Shown: positions 39,095 to 47,736 of the stretch, piece after piece
How the letters are laid out: the number at the start of each line of letters is the position of its first letter
Numbering within the stretch: the first letter of the stretch is position 1
NCBI RefSeq assembly: GCF_022530855.2
Contig: NZ_CP099567.1
Span: forward strand, 2,914,001 to 2,978,000
Direction: 5' to 3'
DNA from: Candidatus Vondammii sp. HM_W22
GTDB taxonomy: Bacteria > Pseudomonadota > Gammaproteobacteria > Chromatiales > Chromatiaceae
Length of the DNA: 64,000 nt
Position numbers and translations under genes: made by a program
Notes under the pieces: generated by a model
What the model saw: only the letters and a program-made list of their open reading frames with translations
Database searches by the model: none
What the model was told of the DNA's origin: nothing

Positions 39095-40255
39095 GGCTCT
39101 TCCCCTAATACAGTGGATAAATTAACGTACCCCCTATGAGAGATAAAGACCTATACGCCCGGATCCTGGGTATCAAAAGCCCTTGGCAGGTTAGCAGTGT
39201 AGAGTTGGCTCTGCCAGAGAGAGAGGTAACGGTACAGGTTGAGCAGGAGGCAGGTGCCAAGCAGTGCTGTTCAACCTGTGGGCAGATCTCACAGGGCTAT
39301 GACTCACGCAAGCGCCGCTGGCAGCACCTGTGATACCTGCCAGCACAAAGCTATTCTGGTAGCAGACGTGCCCAGAATGAAGTGTGAAGAACATGGAGTG
39401 GCCACCGTGTCAGTTTCCTGGGCGAAACCGGGCTCTGGATTTACTGCAATGTTTGAGGCGCTGGTGATCGACTGGTTGAAAGAGGCGTCCATCTCGGCAG
39501 TCTCCCGATTGATGGGGCTGAGTTGGAATGCCATTGATTATGCAGCGAGCGGTTAAGCGAGGATTGGCACGTAGAACAGAGATTAGCCCAACCGTATCGG
39601 TGTTGATGAGACGGCCTTCAAGAAACGTCATGATTATGCAGCAGTCTTATCAGACCAGGATGCAGGTACAGTGCTACACATGGGTAGTGACCGCAAAAAG
39701 GCCATGCTCAAAGCACATGGTACGAAAGTCTGGCAGAGGAGCAGCGAGAAGCGATAGAGAGTGTCTCCATGGATATGTGGCCAAGCCTTTATCAATGCCA
39801 CACTGAAAAGCCTGCTTAGGGCTGAAGAGAAGATTGCCTTCGATAAATTCCATGTCGCCAAGAGCACAAAGTGCTGAAGGCTATGAGGACCTTAAAGGCC
39901 GCCAGTATGGCTGGCTCTACAACCCGGAGAACATGACGCGCAGACAGAGATTGCGGTTCAAGGCGCTACGTGACAGCACACTGAAGACTGCCCGTGCCTG
40001 GGCGATCAAAGAGTTTGCCATGTCACTCTGGCACTGTGCCAGCAAGACATGGGCAAGGAAAGGTTGGGAACGGTGGCTGTCATAGGCAGTGCGCAGTGGC
40101 CTGGAGCCAGTCAAGAAAGTGGTGGAAACAATCAAGGATCACCTGTGGGGAATATTGAACGCTGTTGTTTTGGAAGTAAGTAATGGTCCGGCAGAAGGTC
40201 TCAACAGCCGAATCAAGATAATCAAGGTGCATAGCAGAGACTTCCGTGAACCTGT
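39095..40255 (+). pseudogene. ISL3-family element with decayed transposase
   Basis: Left end GGCTCTTCCCCTAA at 39095. ATG at 39136 opens MRDKDLYARILGIKSPWQVS, then a zinc-ribbon CCSTCGQ...C pattern; frame changes follow near 39325, 39560, 39710-39860 and 40085. Recognisable later parts are AKPGSGFTAMFEALVIDWLK and GPAEGLNSRIKIIKV (C-terminal ISL3 signature). The right terminal repeat is not found; similarity ends near 40255. It is inserted in IS5 copy B. Confidence 0.82.
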
Positions 40256-40288
40256 AAAATTTTCTGTGTAACAGACAAGGTTAAATAT

Positions 40289-41319
40289 ACCTGATTACCT
40301 GCTAGGCTCAGCTATTGAGCCAGTGGTCATTGCATAATAGAAGCCACTGAACACAGAGGGGTTTCTATCATGCCGAAAAATACAGTGCAGTTTCAAAAAG
40401 GTCTTGGTTTGCACGAATTTATTGAAAAACATGGTTCTGAAGAGCAATGCCAACAAGCATTGTACCAACTGCGTTGGCCTACCGGATATATATGTCATGA
40501 GTGTGGCAACACAACAGGTTGTGAACTCAAAAGCCGTAAGATATATCAGTGCCATAAATGCCACCACCAAAGCTCCCTGATTGCTGGCACCATCTTTCAC
40601 GGCACCAAGCTGCCGTTGAAGAAGTGGTTTCTGGCCATCTATTTGTTGACTCAGCGTAAAAAGAGTACTTCTGCCTTGCAACTGTCCCGTGAAATTGGTG
40701 TGAACTACAATACAGCCTGGAAGCTCAAGCACAAACTGATGCAGGTGATGATGGAACGTCAGAGTCAAAAAAACTGGCTGGTCGCATCGAGATGGATGAT
40801 GCCTGTATTGGTGGTGAGAAACTGGGAAAGCGTGGGCGAGGGTCTCGTAATAAAATTCCTTTCGTGGCAGCTGTTGAGACGACGCAGGACGGCAGGCCAA
40901 TGAAGATCCAACTGCGTTGGCTCCGCGGTTTTCAGAGTGCGGAGATCGCTCGATATGCCAGATCCAGTCTGTGTGCTGGCAGCACAGTTCTTTCTGATGG
41001 GCTCTACTGCTTCAGAGCAGTTACAGATGCTGGATGTGATCATATGCCTATCGTCACTGGCGGTGGGCGAAAGTATACCCAGCTCTCCACCTTTAAATAA
41101 CTGAATACCATGCTTGGTAATATCAAGAATGCTTTGCAGGGAACCTTTCATGCTATTCGTAAAAAACACGTACCTTGTTATCTCGCCGAGTTTGAATATC
41201 GCTTTAATCGCCGGTTTAATCTTCCGGCTATGATTGAACGATTGCTCTGCGTCGCGTTACGTACACCACCGATGCCTTATCCCCTCCTGAGGATGGCTGA
41301 GGTTTATGGGTAATCAGGT
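40289..41319 (+). mobile_element. IS1595-family insertion sequence
   Basis: Ends carry the inverted repeat ACCTGATTACC (40289-40299) and GGTAATCAGGT (41309-41319). Total 1031 bp, normal for IS1595. I see no convincing target duplication, so flanks have changed. It lies between the ISL3 remnant and the istB fragment. Confidence 0.85.
40370..41313 (+). pseudogene. IS1595-family (ISXO2-like) transposase, frameshifted
   Basis: It opens at ATG 40370 (MPKNTVQFQKGLGLHEFIEK) with a zinc ribbon YICHECGNTTGC...YQCHKCH and the region LPLKKWFLAIYLLTQRKKST. At an A7 run (about 40769-40776) the frame must slip -1 to continue with LAGRIEMDDACIGGEKLGKR (catalytic Asp) and KIPFVAAVETTQ. A TAA at 41098-41100 interrupts again. 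After it, NTMLGNIKNALQGTFHAIRK and FEYRFNRRFNLPAMIERLL form the C-terminus. The A7 site resembles a slippery sequence, but the later stop makes the gene non-functional. Confidence 0.87.
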
Positions 41320-41320
41320 A

Positions 41321-41676
41321 AACTTATTCGCTTTTTATCGACTATTGAGCTGGTTAACCTGCTGGGGCAGGAGAAACAACCCGGTAAGCAGGGGCCAATG
41401 GCTAACAGGTTGATGCATGCGGATCTCGTGACCCTTGGTGAACTGGGCTATCTCCCTTTTAGCCAGGCAGGTGGTGCTTTATTATTCCATCTTCTCAGCA
41501 AGCTGTATGGACGCACCCGCGTTATTATTACCACCAATGTCAGCTTCATTGAATGGTCGAATGTCTTTGGTGATGAAAAGATGACGACTGCGCTGCTTGA
41601 TCGACTGACCCATCACTGCCATATCATCGAAACCCGCAATACGGAGAGAAAAACCAAACGAGAATCCAAGAAATAA
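41321..41676 (+). pseudogene. IS21-family IstB-like ATPase, C-terminal fragment
   Basis: The plus strand reads [20 protein letters not shown], then [56 protein letters not shown] and [13 protein letters not shown]. This is the second half of IstB, the AAA+ helper of IS21 transposition. The N-terminal half and Walker A region are missing, and IstA is absent. A terminal-like GGTGGGGCAC tract follows near 41698. Confidence 0.87.
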
Positions 41677-41726
41677 GTCATAATCCGGCTTGATTAGGTG
41701 GGGCACTTTTAGATGCAATTTAACAC

Positions 41727-41880
41727 GATGATCAAACAGAGTTCCAAGTACGGGATCGCTATAGCTTTTGTCGTTTTCTTGGGCTGAGCCAGGAGGGTAA
41801 GGTACCCGATGCCAAAACGGTTTTGGTGTATCGTGAGCGCCTGAAAGAATGGGGCCTTGTTGATAAACTCTTTTCAGAGT
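41727..41880 (+). mobile_element. IS5-family element copy B, middle part
   Basis: Close match to copy A at 6625-6778: GATCAAACAGAGTTCCAAGT, TTTTGTCGTTTTCTTGGGCT and TTGATAAACTCTTTTCAGAG. About 85 bp present in copy A (6540-6624) are missing between this and the left part. Confidence 0.82.
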
Positions 41881-42163
41881 AGCTCTTCCCCTCATCGAGT
41901 GGGTAGAAAAGGTAAATCACCGCGTAGCAGCTACATCCCTGACAGACGGTATGTGCGCCAAAGGCTGTCGGCGTGAGGGTTTGGAGCCTCTTTTGGGATG
42001 CAGGAAATCATCAACAACCCACGCAAGCAGCTGATATACGATGGATTCTAGCCATGCTTACCCAATTCCTCGTGGCTGCCGATTATGTGGCGTAGATACC
42101 GTACGTCAAGGATAATTTGACTCAATATTAGCTCTTGCAATCCACTCGATCAGGCGAAGAGCG
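41881..42163 (+). mobile_element. Miniature ISL3-type element (MITE-like)
   Basis: A 283-bp segment absent from IS5 copy A. The left end AGCTCTTCCCCTCATCGAGT (41881-41900) and the inverse of the right end CGCTCTTCGCCTGATCGAGT (42144-42163) match at 17 of 20 positions. It is flanked by TTCAGAGT (41873-41880) and TTCAGATC (42164-42171), an imperfect 8-bp duplication of TTCAGAGC in copy A. It has no transposase frame. The ends resemble those at 39095 and 7547, so an ISL3 transposase could have moved it. Confidence 0.82.
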
Positions 42164-42905
42164 TTCAGATCTGTTGATCCAGATTGATGCAGCAAGCTCC
42201 AGTGTTCCCAAGGGACAGATTGTAGATGCCGCTATCGTTCCAGTGCCCAAGCAACGCAATACGCGAGAGGAAAATAGGCAGATCAAAGCCGGGGATAGCC
42301 CTGAGGCATGGAGTGATAACAAGCACCGTCAGAAAGATGTTGAAGCCACTGGACCATGAAGCATGGCAAAATCCACTATGGGTACAAAAACCACATCAGC
42401 ATAGACCGGAAGCACAAGGTCATTCGCAAGTACGCCATCACATCAGCTGAAGTTCATGATAGCTAGATCTTCGAGGAACTGCAGGATGAGAACAACAGTG
42501 ATGGCAGTGTCTGGGCCGATTCTGCTTACCGCAGTGTAGAACGGGAAGCCGCTTTACCGGGTGCGCATTGCCGCAGTCATATTCATCGCAAGTCGGCACG
42601 CAAACGCCCTTTGAATGAACGGGAGCAAGAGGCAAACCGAAAACAATCAAGAGTTCGGGCTCGAGTTGAGCACGTGTTTGTCCAGCAGGCCAATCGACTG
42701 GTGCGTAGCATCGGGCAAGTCAGGCCCGGCGTGAAGATGAGTATGATGAATTTGGTGTACAACATGCGTCGATTAGTGTGGCTGGCCAGATGAAACGAGG
42801 TATGGAGATGGATGTTGCCAGAAAAATGAGCGTGAAAATACCGGGCTCTCCCGGTTTGCTAAAGGCTATTGGCCTTTGTCGGGTTTTTAGAGGTTCTCTT
42901 TAGTA
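42164..42905 (+). mobile_element. IS5-family element copy B, right part
   Basis: It parallels copy A from 6777 on: GTTGATCCAGATTGATGCAG, then YGYKNHISIDRKHKVIRKYA, DSAYRSVEREAALPGA, RARVEHVFVQQANRLVRS and MNLVYNMRRLVWLAR. Short frames are broken by stops and frameshifts. The right terminal repeat GGTTTTTAGAGGTTCTC is near 42888-42905. Confidence 0.82.
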
Positions 42906-43337
42906 TTCAGCGTTAGTTCGATGGTTTGCTTTAACAGCGCGTCAAGCTTACTACCGGCTCGGTTGCGCCAACGAATTACACTGGAGGAGTGCAAGGGAGT
43001 TCGTGTTGCAGGTATTGAAATTCACAAAAGTACGGCCAAGATGAGTTTTCAACCCAGCGCTTCACAAAGCTTTCACCGCTCTCATTAAAAGTGTACTTGA
43101 GGTAGTGTAGGCCCGCCAGTAAACGAGTGGGTAACGGAGGCTGACCTGCACCTTCGTTGTAAATAATATCAATGTCAGCTTCAAGTTTTTCCCCGTTCAT
43201 CTTCTCGGATAACCGCACCAATGGGTGCGAGAGGTTTAAGATCTGAGAAAGTTGCTAACGGAATAAATCAGCACTGTTATCCGGGCTTTGTGGTTTCATA
43301 TTTGCTGGGTAGTTATAAATAATTCAGGGGCGACTGA
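42906..43337 (-). pseudogene. IS5-type element copy C, 5' fragment
   Basis: The minus strand encodes a transposase N-terminus: HPLVRLSEKMNGEKLEADID, NEGAGQPPLPTRLLAGLHYL and KYTFNESGESFVKRWVENSS. After a frameshift near 42995, SVIRWRNRAGSKLDALLKQT follows. The 5' end of the element is TTCAGGGGCGACT at about 43325-43337, the same kind of terminal repeat as elements 43457-44903 and 50150-50936. The rest is cut off by IS5 copy B. Confidence 0.8.
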
Positions 43338-43456
43338 TTAACACCAGAAAGCCAATAGCGCTACTTGGCAGGGTGGCCAGCAGATCTTCCTCCCAGAGAT
43401 CACCAAACAGCCCGCGGAACACCAGCGAAAAGAGTTGGGAACAGACCGTGATAAGT
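43338..43456 (-). pseudogene. TRAP transporter large permease (dctM), C-terminal fragment
   Basis: Minus strand: QLFSLVFRGLFGDLWEEDLL then ATLPSSAIGFLVLIS, which continues the DctM chain broken at 44904 by the IS. The end is cut by IS5 copy C at 43337. Confidence 0.75.
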
Positions 43457-44903
43457 AGTCGATCCTGAAATATTCATTCCAGGCACTTAATAATACTGTT
43501 GTTTCTGTTTTGCAAACAGGAACAACAGTATGGACATGATATTTTTCAGCACAAAAAGAACCTCCTTCATCCATTTTCTGAAGTTGAAGGCAGCCGCCGC
43601 CATAAGCAAGTTAATCTGATCCCCGGCAAAGCCTTTAGGAAAGTTCCTTTTTAGCCTGTGGTCACTCTTTAAGTGACCACAGGCTCAATGCCAGCTCGTC
43701 TTCTGAAACGTTTTCTGGCTAATGCCATGGCTTCTTCTGAGGTATTCTTCCTGGCAGGCTTTGGCGTTACTATCTGTGTGTCATTAACCTTTGATTTGCC
43801 CCGGTAACCTCGATCAGCAATACCCACTTTGGGTACTCGATTGATGAGACGTTTCACCTGTGCCAAGACCTCAGGTACGGTGTGACCATCAAATACATTC
43901 TTCTCAAAAGCCAGGGCACCAATCACAATGCCCGCGTCCCTTGTGGTGGTGATTGATGTCTTGGTGCCAAACTCATAACGCTGCTGGGCCTTGCCTTTGC
44001 TCATACAGTAAATATGAGGTTCATGTAGGCTGTACAACTTATTTTTATCAGCACGCTTCTGATTCAGCATGCGCTGGTACAGGGCGAACTTTTCTGCATA
44101 GAATTTCTGTTGTTCTCCGGTCATCTTACGCTGTATTTCACGCAGTAATCGGCCGCTGATGGTCTTTAATCGCTTGACGGCCTTACGTGCCTTTTTACGA
44201 TTCCTCGGATGTGTGGCAAATCGGGTGGGGAGCTTGAGAATTTTTACTTCCTTCTCATGGCTTCGACTGAGCACGATACCTTCTGCTCGGGCCATCTTGA
44301 GTAACTGCCCGTGTATCTTTCGGTACTGCTTTGCATCAGTTGGAAAGGTAATGTTTTTCTCTTGTACGGTAGTGTCGATACACATTTCATCTTCGATCGC
44401 CTTTTCTTGATGTAAGGCGATAGAGGCAGCCAGGACCTTTTCAAAACCTTCGTTGCCAATACGCTTTCTGAAGTAAGTCAGGTCGGAGGGGTCACAAGGA
44501 AGTTGCCATTGGAATTCGATCTCACCCGTAAAACTCTGGTAGCAGGGATTTTGTATCCAGCGTTGAATCAGAACCTCGTCACTGAGGTCTTTCAGATGCT
44601 TGAGTATCGAGAGATCCACCATTAGGCGGATGGGTTTTGAGGGCTTTCCAAGATGAGAATAAAGCGGGCAAATTTAGCATCAAAATATGACCAGTCTATC
44701 TGTCTGGCCAGTAGAAAAAGTGGATTCTTGGGGTTCAGCTGATCCAGTAAGTTTTGGTGCAGGAAACTTTGCTGGTTGGGATTGGCTGTCTTGGATTTGC
44801 TCAATTATCCACCTCCGTTTCGTCCAGTTTTTCTCTGCTTTTACCCCTTTCCGGACGCTTATTTTATATAAATTATTGCGTTATGAATATTTCAGGGTCG
44901 ACT
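43457..44903 (-). mobile_element. IS5-type insertion sequence splitting dctM, complete ends
   Basis: Terminal inverted repeats: AGTCGATCCTGAAATATTCA at 43457 and TGAATATTTCAGGGTCGACT ending at 44903 (one mismatch). Exact 4-bp target duplication AAGT (43453-43456 and 44904-44907). Length 1447 bp. The dctM reading frame resumes on either side (SMVL on one, LITVCSQLFSLVFRG on the other). The transposase inside carries two frameshifts. Confidence 0.93.
43560..44804 (-). pseudogene. IS5-type transposase, two frameshifts
   Basis: Opens at 44804 with MSKSKTANPNQQSFLHQNLL and ARQIDWSYFDAKFA. A frameshift near 44665 leads into PLYSHLGKPSKPIRLMVDLS. The long frame to 43669 holds MCIDTTVQEKNITFPTDAKQ (first Asp), VGIADRGYRGKSKVNDTQIV and RKRFRRRAGIEPVVT. 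A small deletion at about 43665 brings a stop; the next frame finishes LKSDHRLKRNFPKGFAGDQI then NLLMAAAAFNFRKWM. Full length otherwise (DDE_Tnp_1 type). Confidence 0.9.
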
Positions 44904-45260
44904 AAGTAGCACCATACTGGTCAGATTGGTCGTATAATTCGTGCTCTCCATCACCGCGGCAAGGGTAAGCCTCTTATTTACAAACGCCAGCAGCATAGCG
45001 CTAACCGTATCAAAATCACCTGCCTCCGTGGGTGTCGTCAAGCCGCCAAAAATATTGCCCAGCACAATCACAATCAGCCCCGGCGGCGGGAGCATCACCA
45101 GGACAATTTGCCGGAACAGTTTTGCCCCACTCATGGTACAGGATGCCTTAGGCATGGCCGGCGCAGCATAGGTTATTAGCAGTGCGACCACTACAATGCA
45201 GAGGATGTAACTACTCGACAGCACTAGGCTCGGTATCAATGACCAGCCAGAATAATCAAC
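44904..45260 (-). pseudogene. TRAP transporter large permease (dctM), middle fragment
   Basis: Minus strand: SLIPSLVLSSSYILCIVVVA, then AAPAMPKASCTMSGAKLFRQ, IVLVMLPPPGLIVIVLG, FGGLTTPTEAGDFDTVSAML and TTNLTSMVL. These match the central DctM helices, including the TPTEAG motif. Left and right ends are the IS5-type and IS256 insertions. About 15 codons seem deleted beside the IS256. Confidence 0.88.
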
Positions 45261-46647
45261 GAGTTATAACTGAAAGTGTTGTTTGAAAGGAATTGAAAAA
45301 GAGCGGGGTATCTGGTTGATTTATTGTTGCGAGACATCAAAACAACCATTGGAGATACGCCACCATGAGTAAGAATAACGTTGTTAAGCTGGCAGTTCGA
45401 GATACGATTATCGATCCGCTGACAGAGTTGCTGAGAAGCGGTGCAGAGCAGTTGATCTACCAGGTGGTGGAGGCCGAGCTGCTGGAGCTGTTGGCGGAGC
45501 ACGTCGAGCGACGGACAGAGGATGGCAAGGTGGGTGTGGTGCGTAATGGTCACCTGCCAGCTCGTAAACTGCAGACAGGATTAGGGCCGGTCACGGTCAA
45601 GATCCCCAAAGTACGAGCGAAGACCGGCGAGCCGGTGACGTTCCGATCAGCTCTGGTGCCGCCGTATGTACGCAAGACGAAGTCACTGGAAGCGGCACTG
45701 CCGTGGCTCTACCTGAAGAGGATTTCCAGTGGAGAGATGGGTGAAGCCCTGAAAGTGCTGGTGGTTCCGGATGCAACAGGCTTGTCGGCGGGCAGGGTAT
45801 CGCGTCTGAAGCAGGTCTGGGCAGAAGAATATCGGAGCGGGTGCGAGGAGCGCCTGGATAAGGGCCATTGGGTGTATGTGTGGGCAGACGGTGTCTACAG
45901 CGGACAGAGAGCAGAGCAGACGAAGCTGTGTGCCCTGGTGGTGATCGGCGTGAATGAGCGTGGTGAGAAGCATTTTCTGGCAATTGAGGATGGTGTACGG
46001 GAGTCCACACAGAGCTGGCGGGAGGTGCTGTTAAAACTGAAGTCACGCGGACTGACCCCGCCAAAATTGGCGATCGGTGACGGTGCCATGGGATTCTGGG
46101 CTGCGCTGGAGGAAGTGTATCCGGAGACGCGCCAGCAGCGCTGCTGGATGCACAAGACCATGAACGTGCTGAACTGCCTGCCAAGGTCAGCTCAGCCGAA
46201 AGCGAAGCAGGCACGGCACAACATCTGGCAATCGGAGACCCAGGCCGATGCGGAAAAGGCCTTTGATCTGTTTATCAAAACGTATGAGCCAAAGTATCCG
46301 AAGGCTGCCATCTGTCTGCACAAAGACCGAGAGGAACTGATGGCTTTCTATCAATTTCCTGCGCAGCATTGGCAGAGTATTCGGACCAGCAATCCGATTG
46401 AATCCACCTTCGGGACAATCCGCCATCGAACCAAGCGTTCCAAGGGCTGCCTATCGCGTGACGGCATGCTACACATGATGTTCAAACTCGGCCGGTGTGC
46501 CGAGAAGAAGTGGAGGCGATTACGGGGTTTCGATTATCTGGCGAAGGTGATAACCGGAATCAAATTTAAAGAGGGTGTTGAGGTAGCAGGAGTCGATCAG
46601 GTCGCCGCTTGATTCAACTGGCTAAACACCAGATTTGACTATAACTC
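45261..46647 (+). mobile_element. IS256-family insertion sequence in dctM
   Basis: Ends GAGTTATAACTG (45261) and the inverse of ACTATAACTC (46647). Flanks are ATAATCAAC (45252-45260) and ACAATCAAC (46648-46656), 8 of 9 identical, a plausible target duplication with one change. Length 1387 bp. It carries an open transposase gene. Confidence 0.88.
45365..46612 (+). CDS. IS256-family transposase, open
   Basis: 415 residues, full length. It opens MSKNNVVKLAVRDTIIDPLT; the DDE residues are seen in VYVWADGVYSGQR (Asp), LAIGDGAMGFWAALEEV (Asp) and SIRTSNPIESTFGTIRHRTK (Glu). The C-terminal CAEKKWRRLRGFDYLAKVI is typical of the family. No stop or frameshift, the only transposase in the window that still looks functional. 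It disrupts dctM in the opposite orientation. Confidence 0.95.
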   Translation: MSKNNVVKLAVRDTIIDPLTELLRSGAEQLIYQVVEAELLELLAEHVERRTEDGKVGVVRNGHLPARKLQTGLGPVTVKIPKVRAKTGEPVTFRSALVPPYVRKTKSLEAALPWLYLKRISSGEMGEALKVLVVPDATGLSAGRVSRLKQVWAEEYRSGCEERLDKGHWVYVWADGVYSGQRAEQTKLCALVVIGVNERGEKHFLAIEDGVRESTQSWREVLLKLKSRGLTPPKLAIGDGAMGFWAALEEVYPETRQQRCWMHKTMNVLNCLPRSAQPKAKQARHNIWQSETQADAEKAFDLFIKTYEPKYPKAAICLHKDREELMAFYQFPAQHWQSIRTSNPIESTFGTIRHRTKRSKGCLSRDGMLHMMFKLGRCAEKKWRRLRGFDYLAKVITGIKFKEGVEVAGVDQVAA

Positions 46648-47102
46648 ACAATCAACACCATACCGGGAGGGATCACCTACCCCAATGCCCCTGACGTGGC
46701 GATGATACCGGTCGTCAGGGACTTCGAATACTTCGCTTCCATCATGACTAGCAATGCGATCAAGCCCATTACCCCTACCACACCCGGTTGCTGCCGCCAG
46801 TAATGTACCTACAATCACCCCAGAGAAACCAAGGCCGCCACGGACACATGACCAAAGGCGATACTCATGGTTTTGAGCAGAATCTTCCGCCAACAGCGTT
46901 TAGTTCTGTATTATGTCAAAAAATCGCTGGGACACGGCTTGGAGCAGCGCGAAATCCAACAACTCCATATTAATGCCGATAATGCCGAAGGCCAGCGCAG
47001 CGCTGTCCAGAAAAAATGCCAGCGGGTAGTCGATGAAGATCATAAGCAGCGCCCCCACGAATATCAGTGAGTCCAGCAGATCCAGGTCGAACTCCATCAC
47101 GC
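46648..47102 (-). pseudogene. TRAP transporter large permease (dctM), N-terminal fragment
   Basis: From the start near 47100-47097: EFDLDLLDSLIFVGALLMIF then IDYPLAFFLDSAALAFGI and LLQAVSQRFFDIIQN, the first DctM helices. A stop follows at the QNYTLL position, with a deletion. It resumes as GFSGVIVGTLLAAATG. After another frame change it reads AKYSKSLTTGIIATSGALG, then an in-frame TAG where glutamine is expected, then VIPPGMVLIV up to the IS256. The gene is dead independently of the insertions. Confidence 0.88.
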
Positions 47103-47104
47103 GC

Positions 47105-47690
47105 TTTTCTCCAGGTGGTCATCGGGATGTGGAATGACACCACGTAAAAAGGCAGCCAGCTTGATCAATTCACTGGGGCCCTGGACGATCAGCAAAATAG
47201 CCGTGAGGGGGAATAACTGACTTGATCAAATAGCGGGGCAGGCCACTGGGATCAGGCAACATCTCCAGAATCTGCGAGGAAGCTCCTACTAGCCCAGAGA
47301 ATCAGCAAGGTGGCAGGCATCAGGAAAGTGACCGTATCAAAGATATTGGTCCAGGTTTGGGCACGACGACTGACGCGGGAGTAGATGATATCCACACGCA
47401 CATGGCCCTTGTTTCTCAGTGTGTATCCCGCTCCCAGGAGAAAGATCAGGCTAAACATATACCATTGAGCTTCAATATAGCTGTTGGAGCTGAAATCTAG
47501 GCCAATGGTCTGACTCATTACGGGTCACAACGTTGTACGCGCCGAGCAACACCATTGCCAGAACCAGAACCAGAACCAGAACCAGCCATGAGATGGGGCG
47601 TCCGATCTTTTCGTTCAAGGCATCGATCAGGCCGGATAGACGCAGGCAGTGCCTGCATGGGAAATTTGCCTCCCAGGTCAGTTTACACAA
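47105..47690 (-). pseudogene. TRAP transporter small permease (dctQ), frameshifted
   Basis: Minus strand: LSGLIDALNEKIGRPISWLV then LAMVLLGAYNVVTR; after a 1-nt loss MSQTIGLDFSSNSYIEAQWY, MFSLIFLLGAGYTLRNKGHV and RVDIIYSRVSRRAQTWTNIF follow. Another frameshift near 47280 leads to ILEMLPDPSGLPRYLIK, and a third to LIVQGPSELIKLAAFLRGV. This is the DctQ four-helix protein, upstream of dctM as usual. The substrate-binding dctP gene is absent; beyond is the uvrD 3' end. Confidence 0.9.
47559..47585. repeat. CCAGAA hexamer repeat in dctQ
   Basis: About four copies of the hexamer CCAGAA in a row. On the minus strand they encode an alternating Val-Leu run within the first dctQ helix. Expansion or contraction would keep frame. 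Confidence 0.7.
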
Positions 47691-47736
47691 AGCGGTGACG
47701 ATACTCGAATTGGTGGCGTACCGGCGGGTGATAGAT

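Noticed and set aside
40250-40288. CTGTGTAAC near 40264 as an IS256 end
   Set aside because: Only about 9 bases agree with the IS256 sub-terminal motif at 7790; too short to claim.
47559-47585. Tandem hexamers as a CRISPR-like or phase-variable repeat
   Set aside because: Only about four copies of 6 bp, in frame within a decayed membrane-protein gene; too short for CRISPR and the gene is already dead.
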